Virus record (IMG/VR): IMGVR_UViG_3300032287_003712
Span: 1 to 64,000 of that record
Direction: 5' to 3' (one strand)
Origin: a virus
DNA: 64,000 nucleotides
Shown: positions 1 through 6,987 of the stretch, one piece after another
Layout of the letters: every line of letters starts with the position of its first letter
How positions within the stretch are numbered: the stretch's first letter is position 1
Notes under the pieces: generated by a model
Seen by the model: only the letters and a program-made list of their open reading frames with translations
What the model was told of the DNA's origin: nothing
Databases searched by the model: none
Program-made: the position numbers and the translations under genes

Positions 1-1
1 C

Positions 2-136
2 GCCGCCCGCCGCCCCAAGCCGCCGAGCTTGAAGGAGCAGGCGCTGGCGGAGCTTGTTGACGCTTATGACGAAGACAAGATTGACGACTCCACTTACGAC
101 ACCATCCGCCGCGCACTGGAGCAACTCGATGACTGA
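2..136 (+). CDS. C-terminal end of a truncated hypothetical protein
   Basis: An open frame enters from the left edge and ends at TGA 134-136; the start lies outside the window. The visible 44 residues begin with an Ala/Arg/Pro-rich stretch and end in a charged helical segment rich in Asp, Glu and Leu. The stop overlaps the ATG of the next gene (129-131), a typical phage translational coupling. No family was recognised. Confidence 0.55.
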   Translation, partial: AARRPKPPSLKEQALAELVDAYDEDKIDDSTYDTIRRALEQLDD

Positions 137-536
137 CTTCCGCGCCTTCGTCACCGAGATGGCCGCCGAGCTGGACCACTACCAGCAACTTCTGATGGAC
201 GATCGCCGTCAGCGGCACCCACTGGCCGACCGCGCCCGCGCCGCCCTAGCTGAGCCCGAGGCCGAGGGGCCGACAGATGACGAGCTAATGGCAGACCCCC
301 TCTGGCTCCAGCTCCGCAACCACCCGAGTTTGTTTTGTCTGCACATCCATCCCTCGCAGGCTCAAGTGCTGCTGGAGGAGCTGGCGGAGCGTATTGAACA
401 GCGCGGTGACAAGCAGCTTGATTTAGACCCTGGCGAGACTGCGGACTGGCTACGTGCTGAGGCGGCTATTGCCGAGCAACATGCAGCAGAACGCAAAGCG
501 TACGAGGAATCACTGCAACTTCGTCTACCCCAGTAG
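129..536 (+). CDS. Hypothetical acidic protein, 135 aa
   Basis: The chosen start is ATG 129, which overlaps the stop of the preceding frame. An upstream ATG at 54 in the same frame would place 25 extra residues inside the previous gene and is less likely. The product begins MTDFRAFVTEMAAEL and is mostly helical, with many Glu, Asp and Ala residues and a Leu-rich heptad-like segment around residues 75-95. It is cytoplasmic by composition. No domain was recognised. Overlap with its neighbour suggests the two are co-translated. Confidence 0.6.
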   Translation: MTDFRAFVTEMAAELDHYQQLLMDDRRQRHPLADRARAALAEPEAEGPTDDELMADPLWLQLRNHPSLFCLHIHPSQAQVLLEELAERIEQRGDKQLDLDPGETADWLRAEAAIAEQHAAERKAYEESLQLRLPQ

Positions 537-573
537 ACCTGCACGCTTATCTGTCGACTTACGTAATTCACTC

Positions 574-657
574 ATGAACGACACAACCGTCACTTTGATG
601 TTCTGCATTTTTGGCGCCGTGGCAATCGGAATCTTATATATTTCGACTGTCGGTTGA
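574..657 (+). CDS. Candidate single-span membrane microprotein, 27 aa
   Basis: ATG 574 to TGA 655-657 encodes MNDTTVTLMFCIFGAVAIGI followed by LYISTVG, essentially one hydrophobic span with a short polar N-terminus. No clear Shine-Dalgarno sequence precedes it. Phages often encode such small membrane proteins, but a chance frame of this length is possible. An AT-rich inverted repeat begins at its stop codon. Confidence 0.35.
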   Translation: MNDTTVTLMFCIFGAVAIGILYISTVG

Positions 658-685
658 ACTTCTAATTAGGAGCAAATTAGAAGTT
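657..685. repeat. Perfect 11-bp inverted repeat with 7-nt loop
   Basis: AACTTCTAATT (657-667) is followed by AGGAGCA (668-674) and its exact reverse complement AATTAGAAGTT (675-685). The loop is purine-rich and resembles a ribosome-binding sequence. There is no T-run, so this is not a standard terminator. It could be an operator dyad or an RNA hairpin ahead of the gene at 751. A partial direct repeat, ATTAGGA, follows at about 687-693. Confidence 0.6.
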
Positions 686-750
686 AATTAGGACTTGATC
701 CGTAGCCGGAATTTCCGGCCACGCTTGAACACCGTAACGTCAAACGAACC

Positions 751-924
751 ATGCCCGACATTTCTAAATGCGCAAACGGCGCTGACTGTGAGCTTAAGAC
801 AAAATGTTATCGTTGGACGAGCGAGTCCGATAGATATCAAAGTTACGTATCAGTGCCGAATCCAGGCCCAGACTGTGAGTATTATTGGTTTACAGGCAGT
901 AGCGAGGAGCATGAAGGCAGTTAA
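751..924 (+). CDS. Small cysteine-rich phage protein, 57 aa
   Basis: ATG 751 to TAA 922-924. The product starts MPDISKCANGADCELKTKCY and has four Cys: C7, C13 and C19 near the N-terminus and one in the later segment PGPDCEYYW. The pattern D-I-x-x-C, then C, then C-Y-R near the N-terminus is one I recognise from small conserved phage proteins of unknown role, possibly metal-binding. This frame was preferred over an overlapping longer frame (695-1096) because of that pattern. It overlaps the next gene by 14 nt. Confidence 0.65.
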   Translation: MPDISKCANGADCELKTKCYRWTSESDRYQSYVSVPNPGPDCEYYWFTGSSEEHEGS

Positions 925-1096
925 AAATGCGCAAGCGCAGCCTGTACCTAAAGTAATTGCTGTATCATTCCAGCGCAAAGACACCAAACAATTCAGTAAG
1001 TGCCAGTTCGAAGGCTGGCGAAATGCGCTAAGCTTTGCCCGCTGGGTCGCGAACTCCCCAGAACTTGAACTCATTCATTTAGATGTCGCCAAATAG
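911..1096 (+). CDS. Hypothetical protein, 61 aa
   Basis: The start ATG 911 lies inside the end of the Cys-rich gene. An earlier in-frame ATG at 695 is possible, but it would bury the 57-aa gene and its N-terminal part looks unnatural. The product is basic at the N-terminus (MKAVKNAQAQPVPK) and carries FEGWRNALSFARWVANSPE, which suggests an amphipathic helix. Its 3' end overlaps the dCMP deaminase start by 14 nt. No family was recognised. Confidence 0.5.
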   Translation: MKAVKNAQAQPVPKVIAVSFQRKDTKQFSKCQFEGWRNALSFARWVANSPELELIHLDVAK

Positions 1097-1553
1097 TTTC
1101 AACTTTTCGCTCAAGTGGGATCTGCGTTTCCTTGAGTTAGCTAAGCACATTTCGGAGTGGAGCCGTGATCCGTCGACGAAGGTCGGCGCCGTGGCAACTT
1201 ACGAACGTCGGGTGCTAGCTACGGGCTACAACGGTTTCCCTAAAGGTATTGCGGATCTGCCGGGCCGGCTGTTGGATCGGAATGAGAAGCTGCTGAGGAC
1301 TGTCCACGCCGAGGCCAACATCGTGGCGCAGGCAGCACAGCATGGGGTATCGCTAAAGAATTCAACTATTTATATTTGGCCGTTTTTGCCCTGCAGTAAC
1401 TGCTGCACATTGATGATCCAGGTCGGGGTTCGCCGCGTGGTTGTACCAAGAACCCCAATCCCTGATCGTTGGCGCGCCAGTTTTGATATGTCCGTGTCGA
1501 TGCTGGACGAAGCTAATGTGGTTTTAACTAGGCTAGACGTGCCTGAGGAATAG
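1083..1553 (+). CDS. Deoxycytidylate (dCMP) deaminase
   Basis: A zinc-dependent cytidine-deaminase-fold enzyme converting dCMP to dUMP, the substrate for thymidylate synthase. Both zinc-site motifs are visible: HAEAN (His ligand plus catalytic Glu) near residue 78 and PCSNC (two Cys ligands) near residue 102. The N-terminal FLELAKHISEWSRDPSTKVGA is typical of the family, and 156 aa is a normal length. With ThyX at 59 kb it gives the phage a route to dTMP. The start ATG 1083 overlaps the preceding gene. The 3' end converges with and overlaps the leftward methyltransferase by 26 nt. Confidence 0.93.
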   Translation: MSPNSFNFSLKWDLRFLELAKHISEWSRDPSTKVGAVATYERRVLATGYNGFPKGIADLPGRLLDRNEKLLRTVHAEANIVAQAAQHGVSLKNSTIYIWPFLPCSNCCTLMIQVGVRRVVVPRTPIPDRWRASFDMSVSMLDEANVVLTRLDVPEE

Positions 1554-2241
1554 CCAGGTACATATTATCAAACGGCTTGATGTTTGCTAATTGGTAGTTT
1601 AGTGATGCCAAGTGGTTAAATAGTTTGGTTTTTTCTTCGGCGTACCACGCGTCGTTGTTGGCTTCGAAGATGATGGGCGGGAAGCCGCAGCGTTCCAGGG
1701 TGTGCTTGGCTCCGTGGATGGCGGTGAGTTCTGCGCCCTCGATGTCGAGTTTGATCAGGCCGACGTTGTCGAAGTGGTAGCGGTCGATCGTGATTGTCTT
1801 AACTGATTCTCGGTTTAAGACGGGCGCATGGGGTTTGCAGATGGTCGAGCCCCCGCCGTCCTCGGACACAATCGATAATTCGACGGTTTTGTCCGCGTGG
1901 GCCGGGTCGGTTACCGCCAGGTTGTACGTGAAAATGTTGGATTTTTCGTTAATAAAGATGTTGCCACACAGTTGGTTGTAGGTTCGCCGTTGTGCTTCAA
2001 ATGCGTGAACTTCTTTAAATGAGTCGGCGAGTAGTATGGAGTACGCGCCCATGTGCGCGCCGCAGTCTATAAATAGCTTGGTTTTGTCGCTGAACTGCTT
2101 GGCCCATTCGATGATTGGCAGTTCGGGCACGCCAACGCGGTGCATCTGGCAACGACCCGAGTCATCGTCGTGCATGAGAAACGCCAAGTCGGGCGTGGGC
2201 ACGATCAATGATTTTTCGGGGCCCCAGAAGTACGTAGCCAC
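1528..2241 (-). CDS. FkbM-family SAM-dependent methyltransferase
   Basis: A class I methyltransferase of the FkbM type, a family that commonly O-methylates sugars or polyketides. Visible features are the SAM-binding motif LFIDCGAHMGAYSILLA (about residues 56-72), the acidic residue after strand 2 in VHAFEAQ, and the motif LIKLDIEGAE (about residues 162-171), which is diagnostic of FkbM proteins. It is 237 aa, close to family length. It sits alone on the minus strand, diverging from the glycosyltransferase at 2286 and converging with the dCMP deaminase, so it looks like an inserted cargo gene. A target on a surface glycan is inferred from neighbours. Confidence 0.88.
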   Translation of the reverse strand: MATYFWGPEKSLIVPTPDLAFLMHDDDSGRCQMHRVGVPELPIIEWAKQFSDKTKLFIDCGAHMGAYSILLADSFKEVHAFEAQRRTYNQLCGNIFINEKSNIFTYNLAVTDPAHADKTVELSIVSEDGGGSTICKPHAPVLNRESVKTITIDRYHFDNVGLIKLDIEGAELTAIHGAKHTLERCGFPPIIFEANNDAWYAEEKTKLFNHLASLNYQLANIKPFDNMYLAIPQARLA

Positions 2242-2285
2242 AAACCACCTATGAGTGTTAACATGCTAGCAGGCCCTGGTTTTAA

Positions 2286-3065
2286 ATGGACGAGCGCAAA
2301 GCTATACCGGTTATTGGCACCGCGTGCGTCAATACGCCGTATTGGGTATACCGTCTTTTTTATAGCATTGATTATCCTGTAGATACTTTTGTTGTTTTTA
2401 ATAACAACGGGCGCGGCGAAATCGACGCCGAATTGGACTATTTAAAGAAAATTCCTCATAAGCACGTTAAAAAGGTTGTGGTGTGCCACATGCCGGCGAA
2501 CATCGGGTGTTCGGGCGCGTGGAACCTGATCGTCAAGTGTTTCATGAAGGCGCCCGCGTGGCTGATTGTGAACCACGACTTGATGTTCACGCCGGGGTTT
2601 TTGGCCAAGGTTGTCGAGCACGCGGAGGATCCTGAGGTCGGGATCGTGCACGGGGAGAACGGGAGCTGGGATGTGTTTTATATGAAGGACTGGGTTGTGC
2701 AGGAATATGGTCTGTTTGATGAGAACTTGTATCCGGCGTACTGTGAGGATATGGATTTTGGTATGCGGTTTAAGCACAAGGAGTTGAAGCGTGTGCTGAC
2801 GGTGGGCGTGACGTATTACCACGGTGAGTCCACGGGGGACTATGCGGACGGTAGTCAGACCTGGCGCAGCGACCCGTCATTAGCGCAAGGAATTCATATA
2901 GCGCACGAGATGAATAAGCATTATTTGCACGCGAAATGGTCGCCAGCGTGGCAGGCACACGTTGATGGGGAAGTGTACGCATACCCGTTTAATAATCCGG
3001 GTTTGCCATTAGACTTCACAACATATGATTTGCACTTTGTTAGACAGAAAAATCTTGGGTTCTGA
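2286..3065 (+). CDS. GT-A-fold (family 2-like) glycosyltransferase
   Basis: The N-terminus (IPVIGTACVNTPYWVYRLFYS) and the segment CHMPANIGCSGAWN fit a family 2-like nucleotide-sugar-binding domain. NHDLMFTP supplies an acidic NHD motif at the usual DXD position, and ENLYPAYCEDMDFGMRF matches the late acidic ED motif of GT2 enzymes. The length of 259 aa suits a soluble GT-A catalytic domain; no membrane segment is seen. ATG 2286 is the first in frame. It pairs divergently with the FkbM gene, so sequential glycan building and methylation is plausible, but the acceptor is unknown. Confidence 0.78.
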   Translation: MDERKAIPVIGTACVNTPYWVYRLFYSIDYPVDTFVVFNNNGRGEIDAELDYLKKIPHKHVKKVVVCHMPANIGCSGAWNLIVKCFMKAPAWLIVNHDLMFTPGFLAKVVEHAEDPEVGIVHGENGSWDVFYMKDWVVQEYGLFDENLYPAYCEDMDFGMRFKHKELKRVLTVGVTYYHGESTGDYADGSQTWRSDPSLAQGIHIAHEMNKHYLHAKWSPAWQAHVDGEVYAYPFNNPGLPLDFTTYDLHFVRQKNLGF

Positions 3066-3103
3066 CAGCAGTTATCGGTAGAAGCTTAAGATGCTGCGTT
3101 TTT
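3066..3103 (+). terminator. Weak terminator-like hairpin
   Basis: CAGCA (3066-3070) pairs with TGCTG (3092-3096), followed by CG and five T (3099-3103). The stem is short and the loop is long (21 nt), so the call is weak. The rest of the 94-nt gap up to 3160 holds nothing else I can support. Confidence 0.22.
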
Positions 3104-3159
3104 AACCACAGTATTAGCGCCTATGATGCGTACAGCTAGCCCATCATGTTGGCACTAGG

Positions 3160-3450
3160 ATGCCTTTTTACTCTTCGCATCCCGCGTACGGGCGCCTTGT
3201 TAATACGCTCCGGTATGTTTTAGATGAGCGTGGTTGGTCCTCGTTTAAGTTGAGCAGGGCATCTGACATATCGCCTACGACTACGCGTAAGATTTACAAC
3301 GACAGTACGTATATTCCATCGCCTGATGTGTTAGAAAAAATCTGTGTGACTTTAGATATTCAACCGGGCGATATCTTACAAATCATGCCTAGACTAGAAA
3401 AAACTGTAGCTCTGGGGTTGGCGTCAGGTGTTTTCACCACAGGACTATGA
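3160..3450 (+). CDS. Cro/CI (XRE)-type helix-turn-helix protein
   Basis: A 96-aa protein whose central region fits an XRE-like HTH: FKLSRASDISPTTTRKIYN (helices 2-3) followed by IPSPDVLEKICVTLDIQPGD, the typical helix 4-5 ending. Such proteins bind operators as dimers and repress or activate early phage or host promoters. No integrase or antirepressor lies nearby, so a lysogenic switch is not supported; a lytic-cycle regulator or host-promoter binder is more likely. The 3' end overlaps the next gene by 23 nt. Confidence 0.8.
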   Translation: MPFYSSHPAYGRLVNTLRYVLDERGWSSFKLSRASDISPTTTRKIYNDSTYIPSPDVLEKICVTLDIQPGDILQIMPRLEKTVALGLASGVFTTGL

Positions 3451-3931
3451 GTTAGCGGCCCGGTTGCTCGGTCTCCCGGTTCCCCAAACTCCTGCTGAGT
3501 GTGCTGCGGCTGCGCCGATGACCGCAGCTGTTCTTCGTTCGTACTATCGGGCTCCGGCTCCGATGCCCGGGCACGAACGCGACGGCGTGGTTACTGGTGC
3601 GACTCGCTCGCTCAACCCGCAACCGCAAGTTGCTCAACCCGAAGCTCGGGATCAGCTGGCCCATCGACTGCAGGCTGGCTTAGTTACACGTGACGACGAT
3701 ATCGAAGTTCGCCGGATCATGTCGCTGATCGTGAACGATCCTGAGATTCAGGATATGTTTATGAACTTCCTGGGTCAGGCGCTGCAGCGTGGGAACGAAG
3801 GTGCTGAGTACTTAAGTCGTCAGCGTCCTGCTGAGTACGACATGCCTAACTATGGCGGTCAATACTCCATGCTGAATGCTCCGTCGACTTCGACGGTTCC
3901 CGCGTCTGTTCGTTATCAGGAGCTTGGGTGA
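3428..3931 (+). CDS. Hypothetical protein, probably virion-associated, 167 aa
   Basis: The start is GTG 3428, overlapping the HTH gene; the product begins MFSPQDYELAARLLGLPVPQ. It has a Pro/Ala-rich N-terminal half, a helical middle (IEVRRIMSLIVNDPEIQDMF) and a Tyr/Ser/Thr-rich tail. It opens a run of five rightward genes with tight or overlapping junctions and similar Ala/Gln-rich composition. That arrangement resembles a set of internal or connector virion proteins, but I do not recognise a family. Confidence 0.6.
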   Translation: MFSPQDYELAARLLGLPVPQTPAECAAAAPMTAAVLRSYYRAPAPMPGHERDGVVTGATRSLNPQPQVAQPEARDQLAHRLQAGLVTRDDDIEVRRIMSLIVNDPEIQDMFMNFLGQALQRGNEGAEYLSRQRPAEYDMPNYGGQYSMLNAPSTSTVPASVRYQELG

Positions 3932-4161
3932 TGACTCCGACTGAGGCTCGTTTGCGGGAACAGGACGTTCGTCACGGGTCTGAGCCCTTAAATCCGCAAA
4001 AGTTTCTCCAGTTTTATCTGCAATCAAATTTTCCGCAGACTGCTGCTATGGCTTCGCCTGAGCAGAAAGAGCGGGATGTTGAAGAAGAGCATAAAAAGGT
4101 AGACTATAAAAGTGCAAAGCCGTTGAGCGGGACGTCCTACGACAGCCCTGGTCGTTACTGA
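3931..4161 (+). CDS. Hypothetical charged protein, 76 aa
   Basis: ATG 3931 overlaps the TGA of the previous gene (3929-3931). The product has many Glu, Lys and Gln residues (SPEQKERDVEEEHKKVDYKS) and no hydrophobic segment, and is probably largely disordered or helical. It is translationally coupled within the 3.4-7 kb cluster. Function unknown. Confidence 0.6.
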   Translation: MTPTEARLREQDVRHGSEPLNPQKFLQFYLQSNFPQTAAMASPEQKERDVEEEHKKVDYKSAKPLSGTSYDSPGRY

Positions 4162-4169
4162 GGTAAATC

Positions 4170-4901
4170 ATGGTACTTCCTCTTCTCCCCTCTTCCGTTG
4201 CTGCCGCCGCTCCTGCTGCAGCGGCTGTTGCTCCCGTAGCGCCCGTTATTGCTGGTGGCAGTTCCTCGGCGGCACAAGGACTTCTGAGTGCAACGTTGGC
4301 AAACCTGCTGGCAGATGTAGCAGGTCAGGGCGTCAATAAGATGTTATTTAATCCGGCGGGCGGTGCCCTCGGACCGTCTTCTTATGAAACTGCGGATCCT
4401 ATGGGGCGCAGTAAGTACTTCACAAGCACTACCGAACAGCTCGCTGTTCAACAGTATTTAGCCAACGAACAATTCAAACGGGCTTTACTTGGCGCCGTGG
4501 GCTTGGGCAATATGCTGCCTGAGTTACCTAGTCGAGAAGCTCTTGTTGGCGGTTTCCAAGACGGTAAATTTACAGGCGCTGCCGCATTGCGCGAAGCTCA
4601 GGCCGAGAGTCTGACGGCACGTGAAATTGCTCGAATTCGCGCAGAGAAGGAATTTGATTACGCAGCCCGATTAGCTGAGGCGCAGGCTTCAATTCAACGG
4701 GAAAAAGTTCGCGCTTTATCGGACGCTCAAGCCCGCGTGGAATCCCAAAAGGTCACTTCACTGGGCGATATTCAGCGTCAACGTCTGCAATCTCAGTACT
4801 CCACGGCGTCTAATCTTTTAGATAGCGTCATAAAAAATATTGGGTTCCGCGATAAGATTGAGTCAGGCGCAACGCTTACCGAGTTAGCACGAGCTGTTTG
4901 A
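4170..4901 (+). CDS. Putative virion protein with Ala-rich N-terminus and coiled coil, 243 aa
   Basis: The first 40 residues are almost entirely Ala, Pro, Val and Ser, ending in a small hydrophobic region. Residues 140-215 (REAQAESLTAREIARIRAEK and onward) form a long Gln/Ala/Glu/Arg helix with coiled-coil character. This layout, repeated in the next two genes, is reminiscent of internal or ejection proteins of short-tailed phages. That role is inference from composition and position only. The gene is followed after 1 nt by the next. Confidence 0.55.
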   Translation: MVLPLLPSSVAAAAPAAAAVAPVAPVIAGGSSSAAQGLLSATLANLLADVAGQGVNKMLFNPAGGALGPSSYETADPMGRSKYFTSTTEQLAVQQYLANEQFKRALLGAVGLGNMLPELPSREALVGGFQDGKFTGAAALREAQAESLTAREIARIRAEKEFDYAARLAEAQASIQREKVRALSDAQARVESQKVTSLGDIQRQRLQSQYSTASNLLDSVIKNIGFRDKIESGATLTELARAV

Positions 4902-4902
4902 T

Positions 4903-5739
4903 ATGAGCGACTCCACGTCAGCTATTCGGTTCGCTGGATCGGTGTTGGGTCCGTTAGTGTTTGGACCTTTTAGTGCTTTTGTCCCTGCCGGCTCGGCCTT
5001 AGTCGAGGGGGCTGCAGGTCTTCTTAAAAGTAATAAGCCCCCGCGTGGTTCTGAATTAACTAGCGCGGTCGATGCTTCAAAAATTGGTACAGTTACGTCT
5101 GTGTTGAACGGACGTCCCTATAAAGTGTATGCCGGTAAAGACTTTGGCGAACAAACGTTCGACACGTATTTAGCTTTACGTGCCAAAGATCCGGGTCGTT
5201 TTCCTGAGATTAAGGCTTCGCCTCTAGCGTCTTCAACTCCTCCTGCTCCTACGCTGCCTGCCCCGACTTTAGAGACCGGCCCAAGCACTGCTCCCGATTG
5301 GAATAGCCAGCCTGGAACCACGATCCCTGGGGCTCCTGCCGATGTAAGCGCCGGTGGGTTTGGCGCGGAAGCCCAAAAGCCGCAAGCAGATCCCGAGATC
5401 AAAGATCTCATGGATTTGATTAAGAAAGGGATGTCTCCCGAGTATGGCGAGCAGGCGACACGTCGTGCAATTCAACAGTACGCTGCAACCGCTGCCATCA
5501 CTCAAGCCCTGGGCGCAGGTAAAGACGAGGCCCGTCGTAGGCGTGAAGTTGAGTTAGAGCGTATGCGCCAGTGGACGGATTTGCAGAAGACAACGCTGCA
5601 AACAAATCTGTTGTCGCAAGCGATGCTGGGTACTGCTCTTATTCAAGCTCAGCAACCAAACGTTGGAGCGGCTGCGATAATGAATACGGCGGCTCAGACC
5701 GCAGCCAACGCCCTCGGCAGTTACAAACTGGCTACGTGA
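4903..5739 (+). CDS. Putative virion protein, Pro-rich middle and C-terminal helix, 278 aa
   Basis: The N-terminus is hydrophobic and Gly/Ala/Pro-rich (AGSVLGPLVFGPFSAFVPAG, residues about 11-30) and could interact with a membrane. Residues 105-150 are a Pro/Thr/Ser linker. Residues 165-230 are helical, with the charged segment GKDEARRRREVELERMRQW, and an Ala/Gln-rich end follows. It shares this organisation with its two flanking genes. A role in an internal or ejected complex is possible but unproven. Confidence 0.55.
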   Translation: MSDSTSAIRFAGSVLGPLVFGPFSAFVPAGSALVEGAAGLLKSNKPPRGSELTSAVDASKIGTVTSVLNGRPYKVYAGKDFGEQTFDTYLALRAKDPGRFPEIKASPLASSTPPAPTLPAPTLETGPSTAPDWNSQPGTTIPGAPADVSAGGFGAEAQKPQADPEIKDLMDLIKKGMSPEYGEQATRRAIQQYAATAAITQALGAGKDEARRRREVELERMRQWTDLQKTTLQTNLLSQAMLGTALIQAQQPNVGAAAIMNTAAQTAANALGSYKLAT

Positions 5740-5740
5740 T

Positions 5741-6460
5741 ATGCCTTTTCCTTTCTTAGGTGCGCTTGGAGCTTTTGGGTCCGCTGCGGGCGGAATCGGA
5801 GCAGCCGCAGGCGGTATCAGTTCACTTATTGGCGCCTTCCGTGGCGGCGGCGGTGCGGGAACTGCAGGCGGGGCAGATCTTGCGTCACTGTATCCAGAGT
5901 TAGCTTACGGCCAACTCCCGATTACATTAGAACAACAGAAGTTTGCATATAACATGCAGCCGTACCTGCAACTGCAGGGCGGCCAGAATCAAATCCTCAC
6001 GCAGACGGCGTATAATCAATATCAAAATTCATTAAATAAAGATCAGACAGCAGCGGGTATGTTGGCGGGCATTGCCTCGCAGTATGCCAACAACGCCGTG
6101 GACTTGCTCACCAAAGGTAAGCAAGCTCAAATGGGTATGGAGGTTCTCGGTGCGGAGAACGCCAGCAAAATTGCACAAACTTACGCCGCAGCTGCTGGAA
6201 CTTTACAGAACCAAATTTTGACGGGTGAGTCGGGCATGTTGACGCCGACGGCTCAGGCGACGGCACAAGCAGGATTAGCAGCGCAAACAGGTAAGAACGA
6301 ATTGGCTCGCAAGATCGGCGAAACGAACTTGGGCATTCGTGCGGCACAAGAGCAGACTCGAAATGCTTTGGTGCAACAGCGTGCGGCGACCGAAGGTCAG
6401 CTTGCCATGAAGCGCTACGGGGCTGGATTAGCCTTAGGTGCCCAGCGCGCCTTCGCTTGA
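5741..6460 (+). CDS. Putative virion protein, Gly-rich N-terminus, 239 aa
   Basis: The N-terminus (FLGALGAFGSAAGGIGAAAG) is a Gly/Ala hydrophobic segment of the kind seen in membrane-penetrating phage proteins, followed by a Gly-rich spacer. The rest is Gln/Ala-rich helix (for example QQKFAYNMQPYLQLQGGQNQ). The N-terminal glycine pattern is compatible with membrane insertion during DNA ejection, which is inference. The gene starts 1 nt after the previous stop, and its own stop overlaps the next ATG. Confidence 0.55.
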   Translation: MPFPFLGALGAFGSAAGGIGAAAGGISSLIGAFRGGGGAGTAGGADLASLYPELAYGQLPITLEQQKFAYNMQPYLQLQGGQNQILTQTAYNQYQNSLNKDQTAAGMLAGIASQYANNAVDLLTKGKQAQMGMEVLGAENASKIAQTYAAAAGTLQNQILTGESGMLTPTAQATAQAGLAAQTGKNELARKIGETNLGIRAAQEQTRNALVQQRAATEGQLAMKRYGAGLALGAQRAFA

Positions 6461-6987
6461 TGATTTCTTCAATCGGTACGTCCGCTACGGTTGCGGATTG
6501 GCTTGCGACACTGGAAAAGTCGCAAAAGGATGCGTTTGTTTTTTACGCCAAAAACGCCACGAGCGACATTGAAGCGTACCTGTACGCACGGTTTTTGACG
6601 CCGGCGTATACGGGCAGCATCTCAGATCTGACGGCGTGGGTACAAGAGAAATACCCTAAGGAAGATCTTAGGAAGGTCTTGCTCAGGGAAATTGATATGT
6701 TGCAGCAGGATATTACAGATGTACGGTCTATGACTGTGAACTCGGCCCTGGATCCGGCTACGGCGGCCACGAAGATCTCGGCGCTGCAGAAAGAACTGCG
6801 GTCACACATTCAAGCTGTGCGTGCAATTTCAGACGGTTTGGACCGGCGTGGTTTGTTATTGGCTGGCGCGGATCGATGTTTGCGCGAGTTAATGCAAACG
6901 TTTGAAGGCCAGCCTGCTATTCAAGCACTGCTAGATGATTCAGCACTGTTGGTATGGTCTACGTTGGAGAGGGAGGAGAAGAGTTAG
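6460..6987 (+). CDS. Hypothetical helical protein, 175 aa
   Basis: ATG 6460 overlaps the preceding TGA (6458-6460). A TTG one codon earlier is possible. The product is predominantly helical and charged (EDLRKVLLREIDMLQQDITD), without membrane segments or recognised motifs. It closes the 3.4-7 kb cluster. Its TAG stop (6985-6987) overlaps by 4 nt the stop of the leftward receptor-binding gene, so the two transcripts converge with no spacer. Confidence 0.6.
   Translation: MISSIGTSATVADWLATLEKSQKDAFVFYAKNATSDIEAYLYARFLTPAYTGSISDLTAWVQEKYPKEDLRKVLLREIDMLQQDITDVRSMTVNSALDPATAATKISALQKELRSHIQAVRAISDGLDRRGLLLAGADRCLRELMQTFEGQPAIQALLDDSALLVWSTLEREEKS

Noticed and set aside
695-1096. A 133-aa protein from ATG 695
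   Set aside because: The overlapping Cys-rich frame at 751-924 carries a recognisable phage pattern. The 695 frame upstream of 911 is low quality, so only the part from 911 was kept.
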